Part shown: in pieces, positions 35,925 through 45,363 of the stretch
How the letters are laid out: every line of letters begins with the position of its first letter
How positions within the stretch are numbered: position 1 is the first letter of the stretch
Source of the DNA: Petrachloros mirabilis ULC683
GTDB lineage: Bacteria > Cyanobacteriota > Cyanobacteriia > Thermosynechococcales > Thermosynechococcaceae
DNA: 64,000 nucleotides
Direction: 5' to 3'
Assembly (NCBI RefSeq): GCF_009939295.1
Contig: NZ_WVIC01000001.1
Span: 124,001 to 188,000 of the forward strand
Translations under genes and position numbers: made by a program
The notes under the pieces: model-generated
The model's database searches: none
Seen by the model: only the letters and a program-made list of their open reading frames with translations
What the model was told of the DNA's origin: nothing

Positions 35925-37570
35925 TTAAACCTCGACCCCAACTCAAGCCCAAACGCAAATCGCCCTCCATTCTCTTCACCCTGGGAGGAGCCATCATCCT
36001 CATCGTGGGAGGTGGACTCGCCTACTGGCTCCTCCGCCATCAAAGCAGCAGTCGCGCCCTGGTTCGGGGAACGGCTCTCGTTCCAGAGAGTGCGCTAGTC
36101 AGCCTGACCATGGCCACCGATCGCAACACCTGGCAGCAGCTATCTATGTTTGGCACCGAAGCAACGGCTACCCCTTGGGCTGAAGGCATCCAAAACCTGG
36201 GGGAAACATTACTTCAACCTCAAGGGCTAGACTTTGAAGCCCATATTCAGCCCTGGGCCGAGCGACAAATGACCTTAGCAATTCTCCCGCCCACCCTGGC
36301 AACCGTGGAAGATCTCGACACCCAAGCCACGATCTGGGTCGTTCCCATTCGCAACTACAATCAAGCCCTCACCCTACTCAACAACGGTACCCTGACCCAA
36401 GGACAAACCACTCAGACCCGAACCTACGAAGGCGTTGAAATTCGGGAATTTCAGTCCCCAGATGGCACCCCAGCGGCCATTGCTCTGTTAGATCAACGCT
36501 GGGCAGTTTTCACCAACGAGTCAGCCTCAATCGATCAGGTCATTGATACCCTACGGGGACAGCCCTCCGTAGCTCAACTGCCTCGATTCCAGGCCGCCCT
36601 TGGCTCCATTCAAGGGGGAAGCCCCTTCGCCGAAGTGTACCTCAATTTACCCCAGGCCAGTGCTCAAGTCGCCTCTAATCCTGAGCGACCTGTATCCCCT
36701 GAAGCCCTTGAACGGTTACAAAATGTGCAGGGCTTGGCGGCCACCCTAGCACTCGATAACCAGGGACTCAACATCAGAACCATTACCTGGTTAAAGCCCA
36801 ACGCCTCAGAAACCCTGACTCCCAAAGCACTGTCTCAGTCCATGGCCAAATATCTGCCCCAAGATACCCTCATGATGTCCTCAGTGGGTAGCTTTCAACA
36901 GCTTTGGCAAGACTATAACCGCAACGTTGGCACTCAACTGTTGCTGCCCTTTGACCCCAGACAATGGCGCAATAACCTCCTCAGCTCTACAGGAATCAAC
37001 TTTGACGAAACCTTTGTGGAATGGATGGATAGTGACTTTGTAGGTGCCCTAGTCCCGAGTGACGCCGGACAGGGTGCAGGGCTGGTGCTATTGGCCAAAG
37101 CCACGGATCGACAGGCGGCTGAGCAAGCCTTTCAAGAGTTAGATACTGCGGTGCGCGATCGCTTCAACTTCCAGGTGTCGGAATCCACCCTAGGCGATCG
37201 CACCATTACAAACTGGCGAGTACCCCCCGGTCTCCCCGTTGCCTCTCACGGCTGGCTAGACAACAACATTGCCTTTATGACCTTGGGCTCTCCCATTGCC
37301 GAGCGAATTCTCACCCCTGAATCATCCCTATCTCAGGCATCTCTGTTTCAAACCGCCACCCGGTCAGAACTCCGCACAAACAGCAGTACGCTCTTTATCG
37401 ATGTCCCCAGAACTCTGAGTTTGATGCAAAATAGTCCTTTCCTGCCCCAATTGGCCCCTAGCGCAATGCCCTACGCCGAAACCATTGAGGCCATCGGAGT
37501 CACTGCTGCACCGAATAATGCCTGGAGTACCCGCTACAACATTCGGATCACGCTGAAACAACCCTCTTAA
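35921..37570 (+). CDS. DUF3352 family protein, membrane-anchored
   Basis: A 549-residue protein with a basic N-terminus and one membrane helix (about residues 17-40, [20 protein letters not shown]). A large extracytoplasmic part of the DUF3352 type follows ([40 protein letters not shown]). DUF3352 proteins are common in cyanobacteria with unknown function. It overlaps the cofH stop by four bases (ATGA), so the two are coupled in translation, though no functional link is known. Confidence 0.85.
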   Translation: MIKPRPQLKPKRKSPSILFTLGGAIILIVGGGLAYWLLRHQSSSRALVRGTALVPESALVSLTMATDRNTWQQLSMFGTEATATPWAEGIQNLGETLLQPQGLDFEAHIQPWAERQMTLAILPPTLATVEDLDTQATIWVVPIRNYNQALTLLNNGTLTQGQTTQTRTYEGVEIREFQSPDGTPAAIALLDQRWAVFTNESASIDQVIDTLRGQPSVAQLPRFQAALGSIQGGSPFAEVYLNLPQASAQVASNPERPVSPEALERLQNVQGLAATLALDNQGLNIRTITWLKPNASETLTPKALSQSMAKYLPQDTLMMSSVGSFQQLWQDYNRNVGTQLLLPFDPRQWRNNLLSSTGINFDETFVEWMDSDFVGALVPSDAGQGAGLVLLAKATDRQAAEQAFQELDTAVRDRFNFQVSESTLGDRTITNWRVPPGLPVASHGWLDNNIAFMTLGSPIAERILTPESSLSQASLFQTATRSELRTNSSTLFIDVPRTLSLMQNSPFLPQLAPSAMPYAETIEAIGVTAAPNNAWSTRYNIRITLKQPS

Positions 37571-37963
37571 GGTTGCAGTGTTAAGTTTTCTGTAAGATCG
37601 AGCCTGTCTAGCCCCCTAAATTTCCCTGTTGCGCCTGTGTGCACACTAGTCCGTAAAGGTGGCATGTTTTAAGTTTGTTTATACAGCAATCGGGAAGCCA
37701 ACATTTATGGCTATTTTGGCAGGTCACTTGGCCTTAACAGTTTGTTCCATTTGTGTGACCCAATTCACGCTAGGCTGAGAAATAGGGGAATTCTGGGGTG
37801 CTTCGGGGCAGCCTAGGTTCCACTCCAGCGGCATCTTAGTTACCTATCAAATTAAATTTGACGAGTAGCTGAGTGCCAGAAGTTTATTAAGGTTAAATTT
37901 TGAAGGTCTACAACCGTCAAAATTGTCCTGACGTAACACTAGTTGATCATTAAGATTTTGACC
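37571..37963. other. gene-free stretch ahead of hemF
   Basis: No gene seen. Positions 37606-37650 contain CTAGCCCCCTAAATTTCCC and TGTGTGCACACTAGT, which look like worn fragments of the family B element core and end. The AT-rich part near 37850-37900 is the likely hemF promoter region, but no box could be assigned with confidence. Confidence 0.4.
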
Positions 37964-38995
37964 ATGACGGCTTCTATCCCTTCAGCAACCACATCTTTTC
38001 CTGCCCCTCCAACCGACTCCAAGCAAAAGGTCGGTGATTTTTTGCGGCAGCTTCAGGACTCGATCTGCCAGGGGCTAGAGCAACTAGATAGTCAGCAAAC
38101 CTTTCACGAAGATAGTTGGGAGCGACCAGAAGGCGGCGGCGGACGCTCACGGGTCATGCGCGACGGCAGCGTCTTTGAACAGGGTGGGGTGAACTTCTCT
38201 GAGGTCTGGGGCACCCAACTCCCCCCCTCCATTCTGAAGCAGCGCCCCGAAGCAGCGGGTCATGGCTTTTACGCCACAGGCACCTCTATGGTGTTACATC
38301 CTCGAAATCCCTACGTGCCCACGGTGCATCTCAACTACCGCTATTTTGAAGCTGGCTCCGTGTGGTGGTTTGGCGGCGGCATTGACCTCACCCCTTACTA
38401 TCCCTTTGTAGAAGATGTGGTTCACTTTCATCAAACGTTAAAAGAAGCCTGCGATCGCCATCACCCTGAGTACTATCCCACCTTTAAGCTCTGGTGCGAC
38501 GAATACTTCTACCTCAAACACCGCCAGGAAACCCGAGGCGTGGGTGGCATCTTCTTTGACTACCAGGATGGCCAAGGAGACCTCTATCGCGGCCCCGATC
38601 CCGAGGGGTTAGCCGCACAACATAGCCAGCAAGTCGGAACACCTCCCCAACGCTCTTGGGAAGATCTTTTTGGCTTTGTGCAATCCTGCGGCAACGCCTT
38701 TTTACCAGCCTATGTCCCCATTGCCCAAAAGCGCCAAAACACCGAATATGGTGAGCGGGAACGTAACTTCCAGCTCTATCGTCGAGGGCGTTACGTCGAA
38801 TTCAACTTGGTCTATGACCGAGGCACCATTTTTGGTCTGCAAACCAATGGCCGCACCGAGTCGATTCTAATGTCACTACCGCCCCTGGTGCGCTGGGAAT
38901 ATGGCTATGAGCCTAAGCCCAATACCCCAGAGTCCGAACTTTACACCACGTTTTTAAAACCCCAAGACTGGTTATCTGGAGCCGTCCAGCCCTAA
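37964..38995 (+). CDS. hemF: coproporphyrinogen III oxidase, aerobic
   Basis: A 343-residue oxygen-dependent enzyme converting coproporphyrinogen III to protoporphyrinogen IX in heme and chlorophyll synthesis. Signatures are [53 protein letters not shown] and [20 protein letters not shown]. The ATG at 37964 gives the standard length. An in-frame TTG at 37943 would add seven residues. Confidence 0.97.
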   Translation: MTASIPSATTSFPAPPTDSKQKVGDFLRQLQDSICQGLEQLDSQQTFHEDSWERPEGGGGRSRVMRDGSVFEQGGVNFSEVWGTQLPPSILKQRPEAAGHGFYATGTSMVLHPRNPYVPTVHLNYRYFEAGSVWWFGGGIDLTPYYPFVEDVVHFHQTLKEACDRHHPEYYPTFKLWCDEYFYLKHRQETRGVGGIFFDYQDGQGDLYRGPDPEGLAAQHSQQVGTPPQRSWEDLFGFVQSCGNAFLPAYVPIAQKRQNTEYGERERNFQLYRRGRYVEFNLVYDRGTIFGLQTNGRTESILMSLPPLVRWEYGYEPKPNTPESELYTTFLKPQDWLSGAVQP

Positions 38996-39049
38996 CCGTG
39001 GGGTTGGCCTTTATTTCCTCTTACAGGCGGGTCTTGTCCGCTTACCCCT

Positions 39050-40384
39050 ATGCTGGCTCAATTGCGTCGGCTGGTCAGGCGTTTTTTCCGAAAATCCAGC
39101 ACGATTGATCGTGAACCGATCAACAAAGTCAGTCTCATCGTCATTATCCTGATAGACATTTTCATTCTTGTGAATGTCTTTTCGGGACTTGATGACATTG
39201 GCCGATGGCCACTCAGCCCGTCTCAAGCCTATCCCTGCTACAGCGAGTGGCAGAACTATCGGGCTGACACCCGCCCCACTGTCACCAAAACCAATGCCCT
39301 CCTGCGCCAAGCTATCCAGGATCAAGAATCTGGCCTACCCTCTTTTCGCCAGCGCTATGAGCAAGGGGTAGTGGGACATTTGGGCCAACTTTCCGATACT
39401 TGCTTAGCCTATGCCGATCACAAAGATGCTATTAATACCTCGGCCAACCAAGAACGCCTACAAGGGATTAATCAGCGTCAAGCTAGCATTGATCGCCTGA
39501 CGCAAGCCAACCGTGAAATTCGAGAGCAATACGACTCCTCACTCCTAGAGCAAATTGCCGGTCAAGAACCAGGGCAGTCTATTCTGGGGGTGCAAGCTGC
39601 TGCTGCCCGAGAGACTTTAGAGCAAAATGATCGTCAAATTGCCACCCTAGAAACCGAAATTTCTCGCCTAGAGCAAGAGCTGAGAACCACACCCGAAAGT
39701 GAAACCTGGCTGGCGACCCTGAATGACGAAGCCACCTTTAATCGCCTTCAACGAGCCTACGAACACTCCTCATTTTGGCACCCTAGTGGGCGATTTTTGT
39801 TCCAGGCTCTATTTTTGCTGCCACTGATTGCCCTAGCACTATGGGTTCACATCACCGCCCAAAGCCGCAACTACGGACTAATTTCACTGATGAGTTGGCA
39901 CCTCCTGGTGATCTTTTGTGTGCCGCTCCTGTTTAAGCTATTTGAATTTTTACAAGTTGGGGTCATCTTTCAGTTTCTAGCAGAAGCGGTCACTGCCTTG
40001 TTGGGTGGGCTGCTATTTTTGGTGAATTACCTCTACATTTTGCTCATTCCCCTAATGGGCTTTGGGATTATCAAACTGTTTCAGCAGCTTGTCTTTAACA
40101 CCAAACGCCAAGCTGCCAATCGGGTGCAAAAGTCTAAATGCATTCGGTGTGCCCGCAAGTTACACCCTCAAGATGCGTACTGTCCTCACTGTGGGTTTTA
40201 CCAGTGGGTGGAGTGCTCGGAATGCCACGGTCTGACCTATTGCCACCTCCCTTACTGTCGCCTCTGTGGCACAGGTCAGACTCCCCACTTTGCCGACAAG
40301 GTACCAGTCTCGACCCCGGAACCACCCGATTTGCCATCCGGCACATCGGAGGGAAGTGGCAACGAACCTATGGCAACAAATTGA
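39050..40384 (+). CDS. multi-pass membrane protein with coiled coil and C-terminal zinc ribbons
   Basis: A 444-residue protein. One membrane helix lies near residues 28-45. A soluble coiled coil follows at about 130-235 (LEQNDRQIATLETEISRLEQ), then three or four helices at about 245-345. The cytoplasmic tail holds at least three CxxC pairs (CIRCARKL, CPHCGFY, CSECHG, CRLCGTG), typical of double zinc ribbons. The family is not recognised beyond being a cyanobacterial conserved unknown. Confidence 0.78.
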   Translation: MLAQLRRLVRRFFRKSSTIDREPINKVSLIVIILIDIFILVNVFSGLDDIGRWPLSPSQAYPCYSEWQNYRADTRPTVTKTNALLRQAIQDQESGLPSFRQRYEQGVVGHLGQLSDTCLAYADHKDAINTSANQERLQGINQRQASIDRLTQANREIREQYDSSLLEQIAGQEPGQSILGVQAAAARETLEQNDRQIATLETEISRLEQELRTTPESETWLATLNDEATFNRLQRAYEHSSFWHPSGRFLFQALFLLPLIALALWVHITAQSRNYGLISLMSWHLLVIFCVPLLFKLFEFLQVGVIFQFLAEAVTALLGGLLFLVNYLYILLIPLMGFGIIKLFQQLVFNTKRQAANRVQKSKCIRCARKLHPQDAYCPHCGFYQWVECSECHGLTYCHLPYCRLCGTGQTPHFADKVPVSTPEPPDLPSGTSEGSGNEPMATN

Positions 40385-40391
40385 TGAATCG

Positions 40392-40733
40392 CTAGAAACG
40401 AACTTTTCCGCGCAGCCAGTTGGTGATCAGTTCAGGGCAGTTTTTGCGAAACCAGTAAAATAAGACGACCTTGGCAGCCGGTTTAGGCAATTTGATGGCT
40501 CGCTTCATGATCCGGTTGAGGGGACGATAGCGCACTTTTTTGTTAATCAAATTCATGGTGCCCACATCATAGAGGCAGTCCATGATCATTTTGATCGTGG
40601 GTTCTTCTCGTCTGGCCAAGCCTTCCAAGAGCAGCATCACATCTTGCATACGTTTCTCTTCCAGTTCTTCTTCGCGGCGTTGTTCGTCCATTAACCGCCG
40701 CAATTTGTCGGTTGAGTTGGTGCGTATCAGCAT
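40392..40733 (-). CDS. conserved cyanobacterial protein of unknown function
   Basis: A 113-residue basic protein. It is helical throughout, with a charged N-terminal half (KLRRLMDEQRREEELEEKRM) and a C-terminal part rich in Lys, Arg and aromatic residues (YRPLNRIMKRAIKLPKPAAK). There is no signal peptide; the last third is somewhat hydrophobic and may be membrane-peripheral. It is convergent with the zinc-ribbon protein, seven bases apart. Confidence 0.72.
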   Translation of the reverse strand: MLIRTNSTDKLRRLMDEQRREEELEEKRMQDVMLLLEGLARREEPTIKMIMDCLYDVGTMNLINKKVRYRPLNRIMKRAIKLPKPAAKVVLFYWFRKNCPELITNWLRGKVRF

Positions 40734-40792
40734 GCTTGGGAAATCAAGATGTTTTTTTCATTAAAGTCAAACTCCTGGGTTCTGTCCATGAC

Positions 40793-40823
40793 AAAAGAGG
40801 TAGCCTGTAGACTACCTCTTTTT
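40793..40823 (-). terminator. terminator after typA
   Basis: A perfect 11-bp stem AAAAGAGGTAG/CTACCTCTTTT with an 8-base loop starts nine bases past the typA stop and ends in T-runs on either strand. It is therefore bidirectional in form, but only typA reads into it. Confidence 0.9.
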
Positions 40824-40831
40824 ACCTGGGC

Positions 40832-42625
40832 TTAACGCTTGGCCAGCTTTTTCTGGGCGACTTTACGCAGGCGCACCGATTCTGGAGTGACTTCCACCAG
40901 TTCACCGGGGCCAATGTATTCTAAGGCTCTCTCCAGGCTCATTTCCGTCGGGGTTTGCAACTGTACGAGTTCATCACCAGTGGCACTGCGGTGGTTGGTT
41001 AACTGTTTGGTCTTACAAACGTTGAGTTCTAGATCTTGTGGACGGTTGTGTTCGCCGACAATCATGCCCTTGTAAACTTTGACGCCGGGTTCAATGAAAA
41101 AGACACCCCGATCTTCAGCATTTTTGAGGGCATAGAAGGTGGCAGTGCCTTCTTCAAAGGCAATCAATACCCCGTTGCGCCGCGCTGAGACTTCACCGGC
41201 CAGGGGGCGGTAGTCCAAAAAGCTGTGATTCATGATGCCATCTCCACGAGTGAGGCGCATAAACTCACCCCGGAAACCCACCAGACCCCGCGCTGGAATC
41301 ACGAACTCAAGCTGGGTGCGGCCATTGGGGCTGACCTGCATATCTTGCATTTCACCGCGTCGTTGCCCCAACCGCTCAATGCAGCCCCCCACAGCTTCTT
41401 CGGACACGTCTAGAACCAGATACTCATAGGGTTCACAGGGCTGGCCACTGACTTCGCGGTAAATCACCTGGGGCTGAGAGACCTGAAATTCGTAGCCTTC
41501 TCGCCGCATGGTTTCAATCAAAATGCCTAGGTGCAGCTCACCCCGACCAGAAACGGCAAATTTATCGGGAGAGTCGGTTTCTTCGACGCGCAAGGCGACG
41601 TTGGTTTCCAGCTCACGCAGGAGGCGATCGCGCAGTTGCCGCGAGGTGACAAACTGCCCTTCCTGACCCGCAAAGGGAGAGTCGTTGACGCAAAAGGTCA
41701 TTTGCAGGGTGGGTTCATCCACCTTAATCAGAGGCAGTGCCTGGGGTTCGTTGGGGCAGGTAATGGTTTCGCCAATGTTGGCGTTGGCAAAACCTGCGAT
41801 CGCAACTATGTTGCCTGCGGAGGCCGACTCTAACTCCACCCGGCTTAGCCCTTCAAAGCCCATGAGCTTGGTGACTTTGCCCTTAACAATGTCATTGGTT
41901 TCAGTGACCAGAGCCACCTGCTGCGCCATCTTCACCGTGCCATTGTGAATCTTGCCAATCACAATCCGGCCCAGGTACTCAGAATAGTCCAGCGTCGTCA
42001 CCTGAATTTGCAGCGGCTTCTCTGGGTCTCCGGCAGGGGGCGGCACATGGCGCAAGAAAGCATCAAAGAGGGGTTTCATATCCACCCCATCATCTTCCAG
42101 GCTTTCCTTGGCAAATCCGGTTAAACCCGAAGCAAATAGGTAGGGGAAGTCACACTGATCATCATCTGCTCCCAGTTCTAAGAACAAATCCAGCACCTTA
42201 TCGACCGCACCGTGAGGGTCCGCTTGGGGACGGTCAATTTTATTCACCAGCACAATCGGACGCAAGCCCTTCTCCAGTGCTTTTTTGAGCACAAACCGCG
42301 TCTGGGGCATCGGGCCTTCGTTGGCATCTACGATCAGCAGACAACCATCCACCATGCCGAGCACCCGCTCGACCTCGCCACCAAAATCGGCGTGACCCGG
42401 CGTATCGACAATATTGATCAGCGTCTCTTTGTAGCGAACCGCCGTATTTTTGGACAGGATAGTAATGCCGCGCTCGCGCTCCAGATCATTGGAGTCCATG
42501 ACGCAGTCCGGGACAGTCTCACCTTCGCGGAAAGTGCCTGCTTGCTTGAGCAGGGCATCTACCAGGGTGGTCTTACCGTGGTCAACGTGAGCAATGATAG
42601 CAACATTGCGAATCGGCAGCGTCAT
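40832..42625 (-). CDS. typA: translational GTPase TypA/BipA
   Basis: A 597-residue ribosome-associated GTPase. The G-domain motifs are G1 AHVDHGKT, G3 [10 protein letters not shown] and G4 NKID. EF-G-like domains and the TypA-specific C-terminal domain follow ([20 protein letters not shown]). TypA acts in ribosome assembly and translation under stress. It is monocistronic, with a strong terminator. Confidence 0.97.
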   Translation of the reverse strand: MTLPIRNVAIIAHVDHGKTTLVDALLKQAGTFREGETVPDCVMDSNDLERERGITILSKNTAVRYKETLINIVDTPGHADFGGEVERVLGMVDGCLLIVDANEGPMPQTRFVLKKALEKGLRPIVLVNKIDRPQADPHGAVDKVLDLFLELGADDDQCDFPYLFASGLTGFAKESLEDDGVDMKPLFDAFLRHVPPPAGDPEKPLQIQVTTLDYSEYLGRIVIGKIHNGTVKMAQQVALVTETNDIVKGKVTKLMGFEGLSRVELESASAGNIVAIAGFANANIGETITCPNEPQALPLIKVDEPTLQMTFCVNDSPFAGQEGQFVTSRQLRDRLLRELETNVALRVEETDSPDKFAVSGRGELHLGILIETMRREGYEFQVSQPQVIYREVSGQPCEPYEYLVLDVSEEAVGGCIERLGQRRGEMQDMQVSPNGRTQLEFVIPARGLVGFRGEFMRLTRGDGIMNHSFLDYRPLAGEVSARRNGVLIAFEEGTATFYALKNAEDRGVFFIEPGVKVYKGMIVGEHNRPQDLELNVCKTKQLTNHRSATGDELVQLQTPTEMSLERALEYIGPGELVEVTPESVRLRKVAQKKLAKR

Positions 42626-43085
42626 GGGTGAGTTCCAGTTGATGAGGGTCAGCGGCAGGAAGCAAAATAGGAGCTTAAAAATTTAAGGCAGCCGATTTGC
42701 TTCGTAAAAATTCCTTAACAATTCTAGCTTAACGCTTTACTGAAATTTTTCGCTTTTGTCAAACCCTCGGAACGCTGAGGTCCCTTTTTCTGAAACTCCC
42801 TGGATGGGGCATCACCACATCGGGCAGACAGAGCTTGCCTGTTATTCATTAAGCTGCCAAGTCTCTCAGCTGCATGAAGATTTCACTGAATTCTTTGCTG
42901 CAAAGGAATCGGCTCAGAAAGTTGAATGACGATCAGCTTACGTGCAGCTTACTTAATTCTTAGCGAGAACCAGGCTAGGCTTCAGGAAGCAATCAGCTCC
43001 ACCTCAGGTTTGAGCGTCACAATCGGGGACGTCAACGGCATTTGAGCAACTCGTTCTTTTTCATTTCTGTTTGGAGACTTCCCCG
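42626..43085. other. gene-free stretch upstream of typA and of a broken gene
   Basis: No gene seen. It includes the typA promoter region (AT-rich, 42660-42750) and a short imperfect hairpin followed by CCCTTTTTC near 42776-42790. TTTGGAGACTTCCCCG just before 43086 could serve as the ribosome-binding site of the following broken gene. Confidence 0.4.
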
Positions 43086-43353
43086 ATGAAACGTTTACTG
43101 TGCCGCAGTTTATCAACCCTGGGCTACCCTAGGTGGTTTTGTTGGACTTCTTGCTTCAGTGCAGGCACAGTCGGAAACGTCAATGGTCTTTAACTTTAGC
43201 GCCCCGATTATCAGCCATTCTGGGATCCGTGGCAGCACGCACTTTATTCGCGTCAACGTCATTGGGCAGGAACTGGCTCAGTTCTCGAAATCGATAGAAC
43301 TTGCCTCTTTCACCGTTTTGTTGTTTCTATATGGATCGAAGGTAGATGGTTAA
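43086..43353 (+). pseudogene. frameshifted gene for a small exported protein
   Basis: An ATG at 43086 opens MKRLLCRSLSTLG and then leaves frame within a GGG run. If one G is removed the reading continues ATLGGFVGLLASVQAQSETS, giving a classic signal peptide with an AQA cleavage site. The mature part (MVFNFSAPIISHSGIRGSTH and so on) runs to a stop at 43353. So a one-base insertion, or a sequencing error, has split one gene. Its family is not recognised, and the 3' part may be degenerate too. It overlaps the DM13 gene start by eight bases. Confidence 0.6.
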
Positions 43354-43786
43354 ATCAATTCTGCTAGTAGCGCTCAGCTCACTATTTCTGAGCCTCACGG
43401 CTTGTACTGAGACGAATATCGACTCATCCGCCTCAGAAGCAGGGACAATGACGACCGAGGTGGTCGAAGCCGGTACCTTCGCCCCAGTCGAGAAATCCGC
43501 CACCGGGCAAGTGGTGGTGAGGTCAGAGAATGGTCGCACCTACCTGGAATTCTCCGATGATTTTCGAACCAGTTCAGGGCCAGATGTGCATATTCTCCTG
43601 GATATTGCCTCCATGCCGCCAGCCGCCTATGCCAATATTGCCTCTTACATCAAGCTGGGGCCGTTAGAGTCAACACAGGGCACTCAGCGCTATGAAGTTC
43701 CTGAGACTATCGATATTGCCGACTATCAATCAGTGGTGATTTGGTGTGAGCAATTCGATGTGGTCTTTGGCTATGCACCCTTGTAA
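43346..43786 (+). CDS. DM13-domain lipoprotein
   Basis: A 146-residue protein. Lipobox LSLTAC at residues 16-21 marks lipidation of Cys21. The DM13 domain spans about residues 40-146: GTFAPVEKSATGQVVVRSEN, RTYLEFSDDFRTSSGPDVHI, IKLGPLESTQGTQRYEVPE, and the conserved VVIWCEQFDVVFGYAPL with its single cysteine. DM13 domains are proposed to have a redox or electron-transfer role outside the cytoplasm. It follows the broken exported gene with an eight-base overlap. Confidence 0.88.
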   Translation: MVKSILLVALSSLFLSLTACTETNIDSSASEAGTMTTEVVEAGTFAPVEKSATGQVVVRSENGRTYLEFSDDFRTSSGPDVHILLDIASMPPAAYANIASYIKLGPLESTQGTQRYEVPETIDIADYQSVVIWCEQFDVVFGYAPL

Positions 43787-43909
43787 AGATCTCTGCCCAG
43801 TGCCCAGACAGGCAGTCTTCCCTGGGAGAGATCTTCAGACCAGCCCAAGGCGTCTAACATCTCTCTTTTGCTTGATTCGACTCCCTCAATCTTTGAGCTA
43901 TAAGTTCAG

Positions 43910-44218
43910 ATGAAGCTAAGGGTAAAAAATATGCTGTCCACACTCAATCAGTGGTTCAAAACCGGTCTAAAAATCACTCGCCATGCAGTTTGTTTCGGCT
44001 GTGCACTCCTGTTGCTGGGTGTCAGTCAGGGAGCTATGAGCCTGAATGCCATAGCTGCCCCCAGTCTGAACACCGCTCCTCTGTTTGCTAAAGTTGCCTC
44101 TCCATCTGAAGGGCTAGATGCGATCGCAGGTAGCGGCACCAGTGACAAACTCGAAGGCGTGGCCGATCAAGCTGCTGGCTCATTCCCCTCTGACGCCAGT
44201 GCGCTTCAAACTCGATGA
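43910..44218 (+). CDS. small exported protein, possibly truncated (CsbD-like segment)
   Basis: A 102-residue protein with an N-terminal signal region (CFGCALLLLGVSQGAMSLNA) cleaved probably after AIA. The segment SGTSDKLEGVADQAAGS recalls the repeats of exported CsbD-like stress proteins, which normally continue further. Here the frame ends soon after, in sequence that belongs to another gene fragment on an overlapping frame. Truncation is therefore likely. ATG codons occur at 43910 and 43931. Confidence 0.5.
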   Translation: MKLRVKNMLSTLNQWFKTGLKITRHAVCFGCALLLLGVSQGAMSLNAIAAPSLNTAPLFAKVASPSEGLDAIAGSGTSDKLEGVADQAAGSFPSDASALQTR

Positions 44219-44303
44219 AAATTTGGGCAGTCGCGGGGCTGATTTGCTCAGGCGCGCAGGTCACAATGTCACCACAGGGGTGAGGGCGTACAACTTTTAT
44301 TAG
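44199..44303 (+). pseudogene. N-terminal fragment of a DUF5615 (PIN-like) toxin gene
   Basis: From a GTG at 44199 the frame reads (V/M)RFKLDENLGSRGADLLRR then AGHNVTTGVR. This is the typical opening of DUF5615 PIN-like proteins, usually paired with a DUF433 antitoxin. It stops after 34 codons, whereas the family has about 110-120 residues. No antitoxin gene is adjacent. It is a decayed remnant overlapping the 3' end of the exported protein. Confidence 0.65.
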
Positions 44304-44334
44304 TCAATCAGGCAAAAGACACCCAATCCTTCCC

Positions 44335-44637
44335 TCAAGTCCAATCATCGCGTTTGCCAGAGCGGACATGATAAATCTCACCCTGAGCATGAATTTGACG
44401 GGTCTTCTCAAAAAGCTGAGCTTCACTGAGTTGCCAGCGCGTCAAGGTTTTTTCCAGGTCGGCCTGGATATCTCGTCCCCCTGGAAAGCCAGCATAGCGA
44501 ATCATCAGGCGAGCCAATTCAGCCAGGTTATAGTCGTTGCAGTCTTCTTGTAGTAACCGATTGGTGATTTGACGATCGCTGGCCCACTGCGGATGCTGTT
44601 GATCTTTGGAGAAGGAGGAAGTTGCTGGAGCCACCAT
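44335..44637 (-). CDS. DUF3288 family protein
   Basis: A 100-residue soluble protein. FSKDQQHPQWASDRQITNRL, YNLAELARLMIRYAGFPGGR and EAQLFEKTRQIHAQGEIY match the cyanobacterial DUF3288 family, function unknown. The ATG at 44637 is preferred; an upstream ATG at 44664 would add nine residues. It lies downstream of the response regulator on the same strand, 29 bases away, and may share its transcript. Confidence 0.85.
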   Translation of the reverse strand: MVAPATSSFSKDQQHPQWASDRQITNRLLQEDCNDYNLAELARLMIRYAGFPGGRDIQADLEKTLTRWQLSEAQLFEKTRQIHAQGEIYHVRSGKRDDWT

Positions 44638-44666
44638 ACCCGTCGAAACACTAGCAAGGAACAATG

Positions 44667-45359
44667 CTAGCTTAGCAAGCGCAGCTCTCGCAGGAGGTCC
44701 AGATTTCCTTCAGGCAGCAGTTCATCCAGATTGGGAATTTGATTGATCAGCTCCAACTCATCGGCATATACATCCTGAAGCAGTTGTAAGCAGCGATCGC
44801 GCTGCTCGGGACTCTCCAGATTTTTCATCATGTGAATGGCGACGTTAATTTTGGGCACCGCCCCTTGAATTTGCTCCCTAAGGCTCACCAATAAGCCTTC
44901 TTGCTCACTCACCTGCTGCTGCAACACCCGAATTTGGTTCTGGAGGGCTGCCGTATCTTGCTGACAAGCTCCATACTGCTCTTTGAGAGCCGAGACCTTC
45001 GCCAACCGGGTTTCAATGGCGCTGAGAATTTCTGAGCGGGTAAAAGGCTTGGTGAGATAGTCATCTGCCCCCAAATCCATCCCCTGGCGAAGATCTGACC
45101 TATCGGCCTTGGCTGTTAAAAAGATAAAAGGAATCGTGGCCGTTGCCGGTTCTTGACGGAGGAGACGCAACACCTCATAGCCATCAAACTCGGGCATCAT
45201 CACGTCACAGATAATCAAATCAGGCAGGTGTTCTAGGGCCCACATCACCCCAATCATGCCATTTTCTGCCCCCACAGCATCATACTCCTCCGCGTCAAGG
45301 AGTTCGAGCAGGTTAGCTCTCACCGAACTCTCGTCTTCAATCACTAGAATCTTAGTCAT
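44667..45359 (-). CDS. response regulator with C-terminal coiled coil
   Basis: A 230-residue protein. The receiver domain (residues 1-118) has the acidic pair Glu8-Asp9, phospho-acceptor Asp52 (ICDVMMPEFDG), Thr in FLTAKAD, and Lys104 in KPF. The remainder is a long coiled coil (LQNQIRVLQQQVSEQEGLLV) and a helical end. There is no DNA-binding domain, so output is probably by protein contact. It starts four bases after the sensor kinase stop, and the two make a cognate pair. Confidence 0.92.
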   Translation of the reverse strand: MTKILVIEDESSVRANLLELLDAEEYDAVGAENGMIGVMWALEHLPDLIICDVMMPEFDGYEVLRLLRQEPATATIPFIFLTAKADRSDLRQGMDLGADDYLTKPFTRSEILSAIETRLAKVSALKEQYGACQQDTAALQNQIRVLQQQVSEQEGLLVSLREQIQGAVPKINVAIHMMKNLESPEQRDRCLQLLQDVYADELELINQIPNLDELLPEGNLDLLRELRLLS

Positions 45360-45363
45360 AGCC

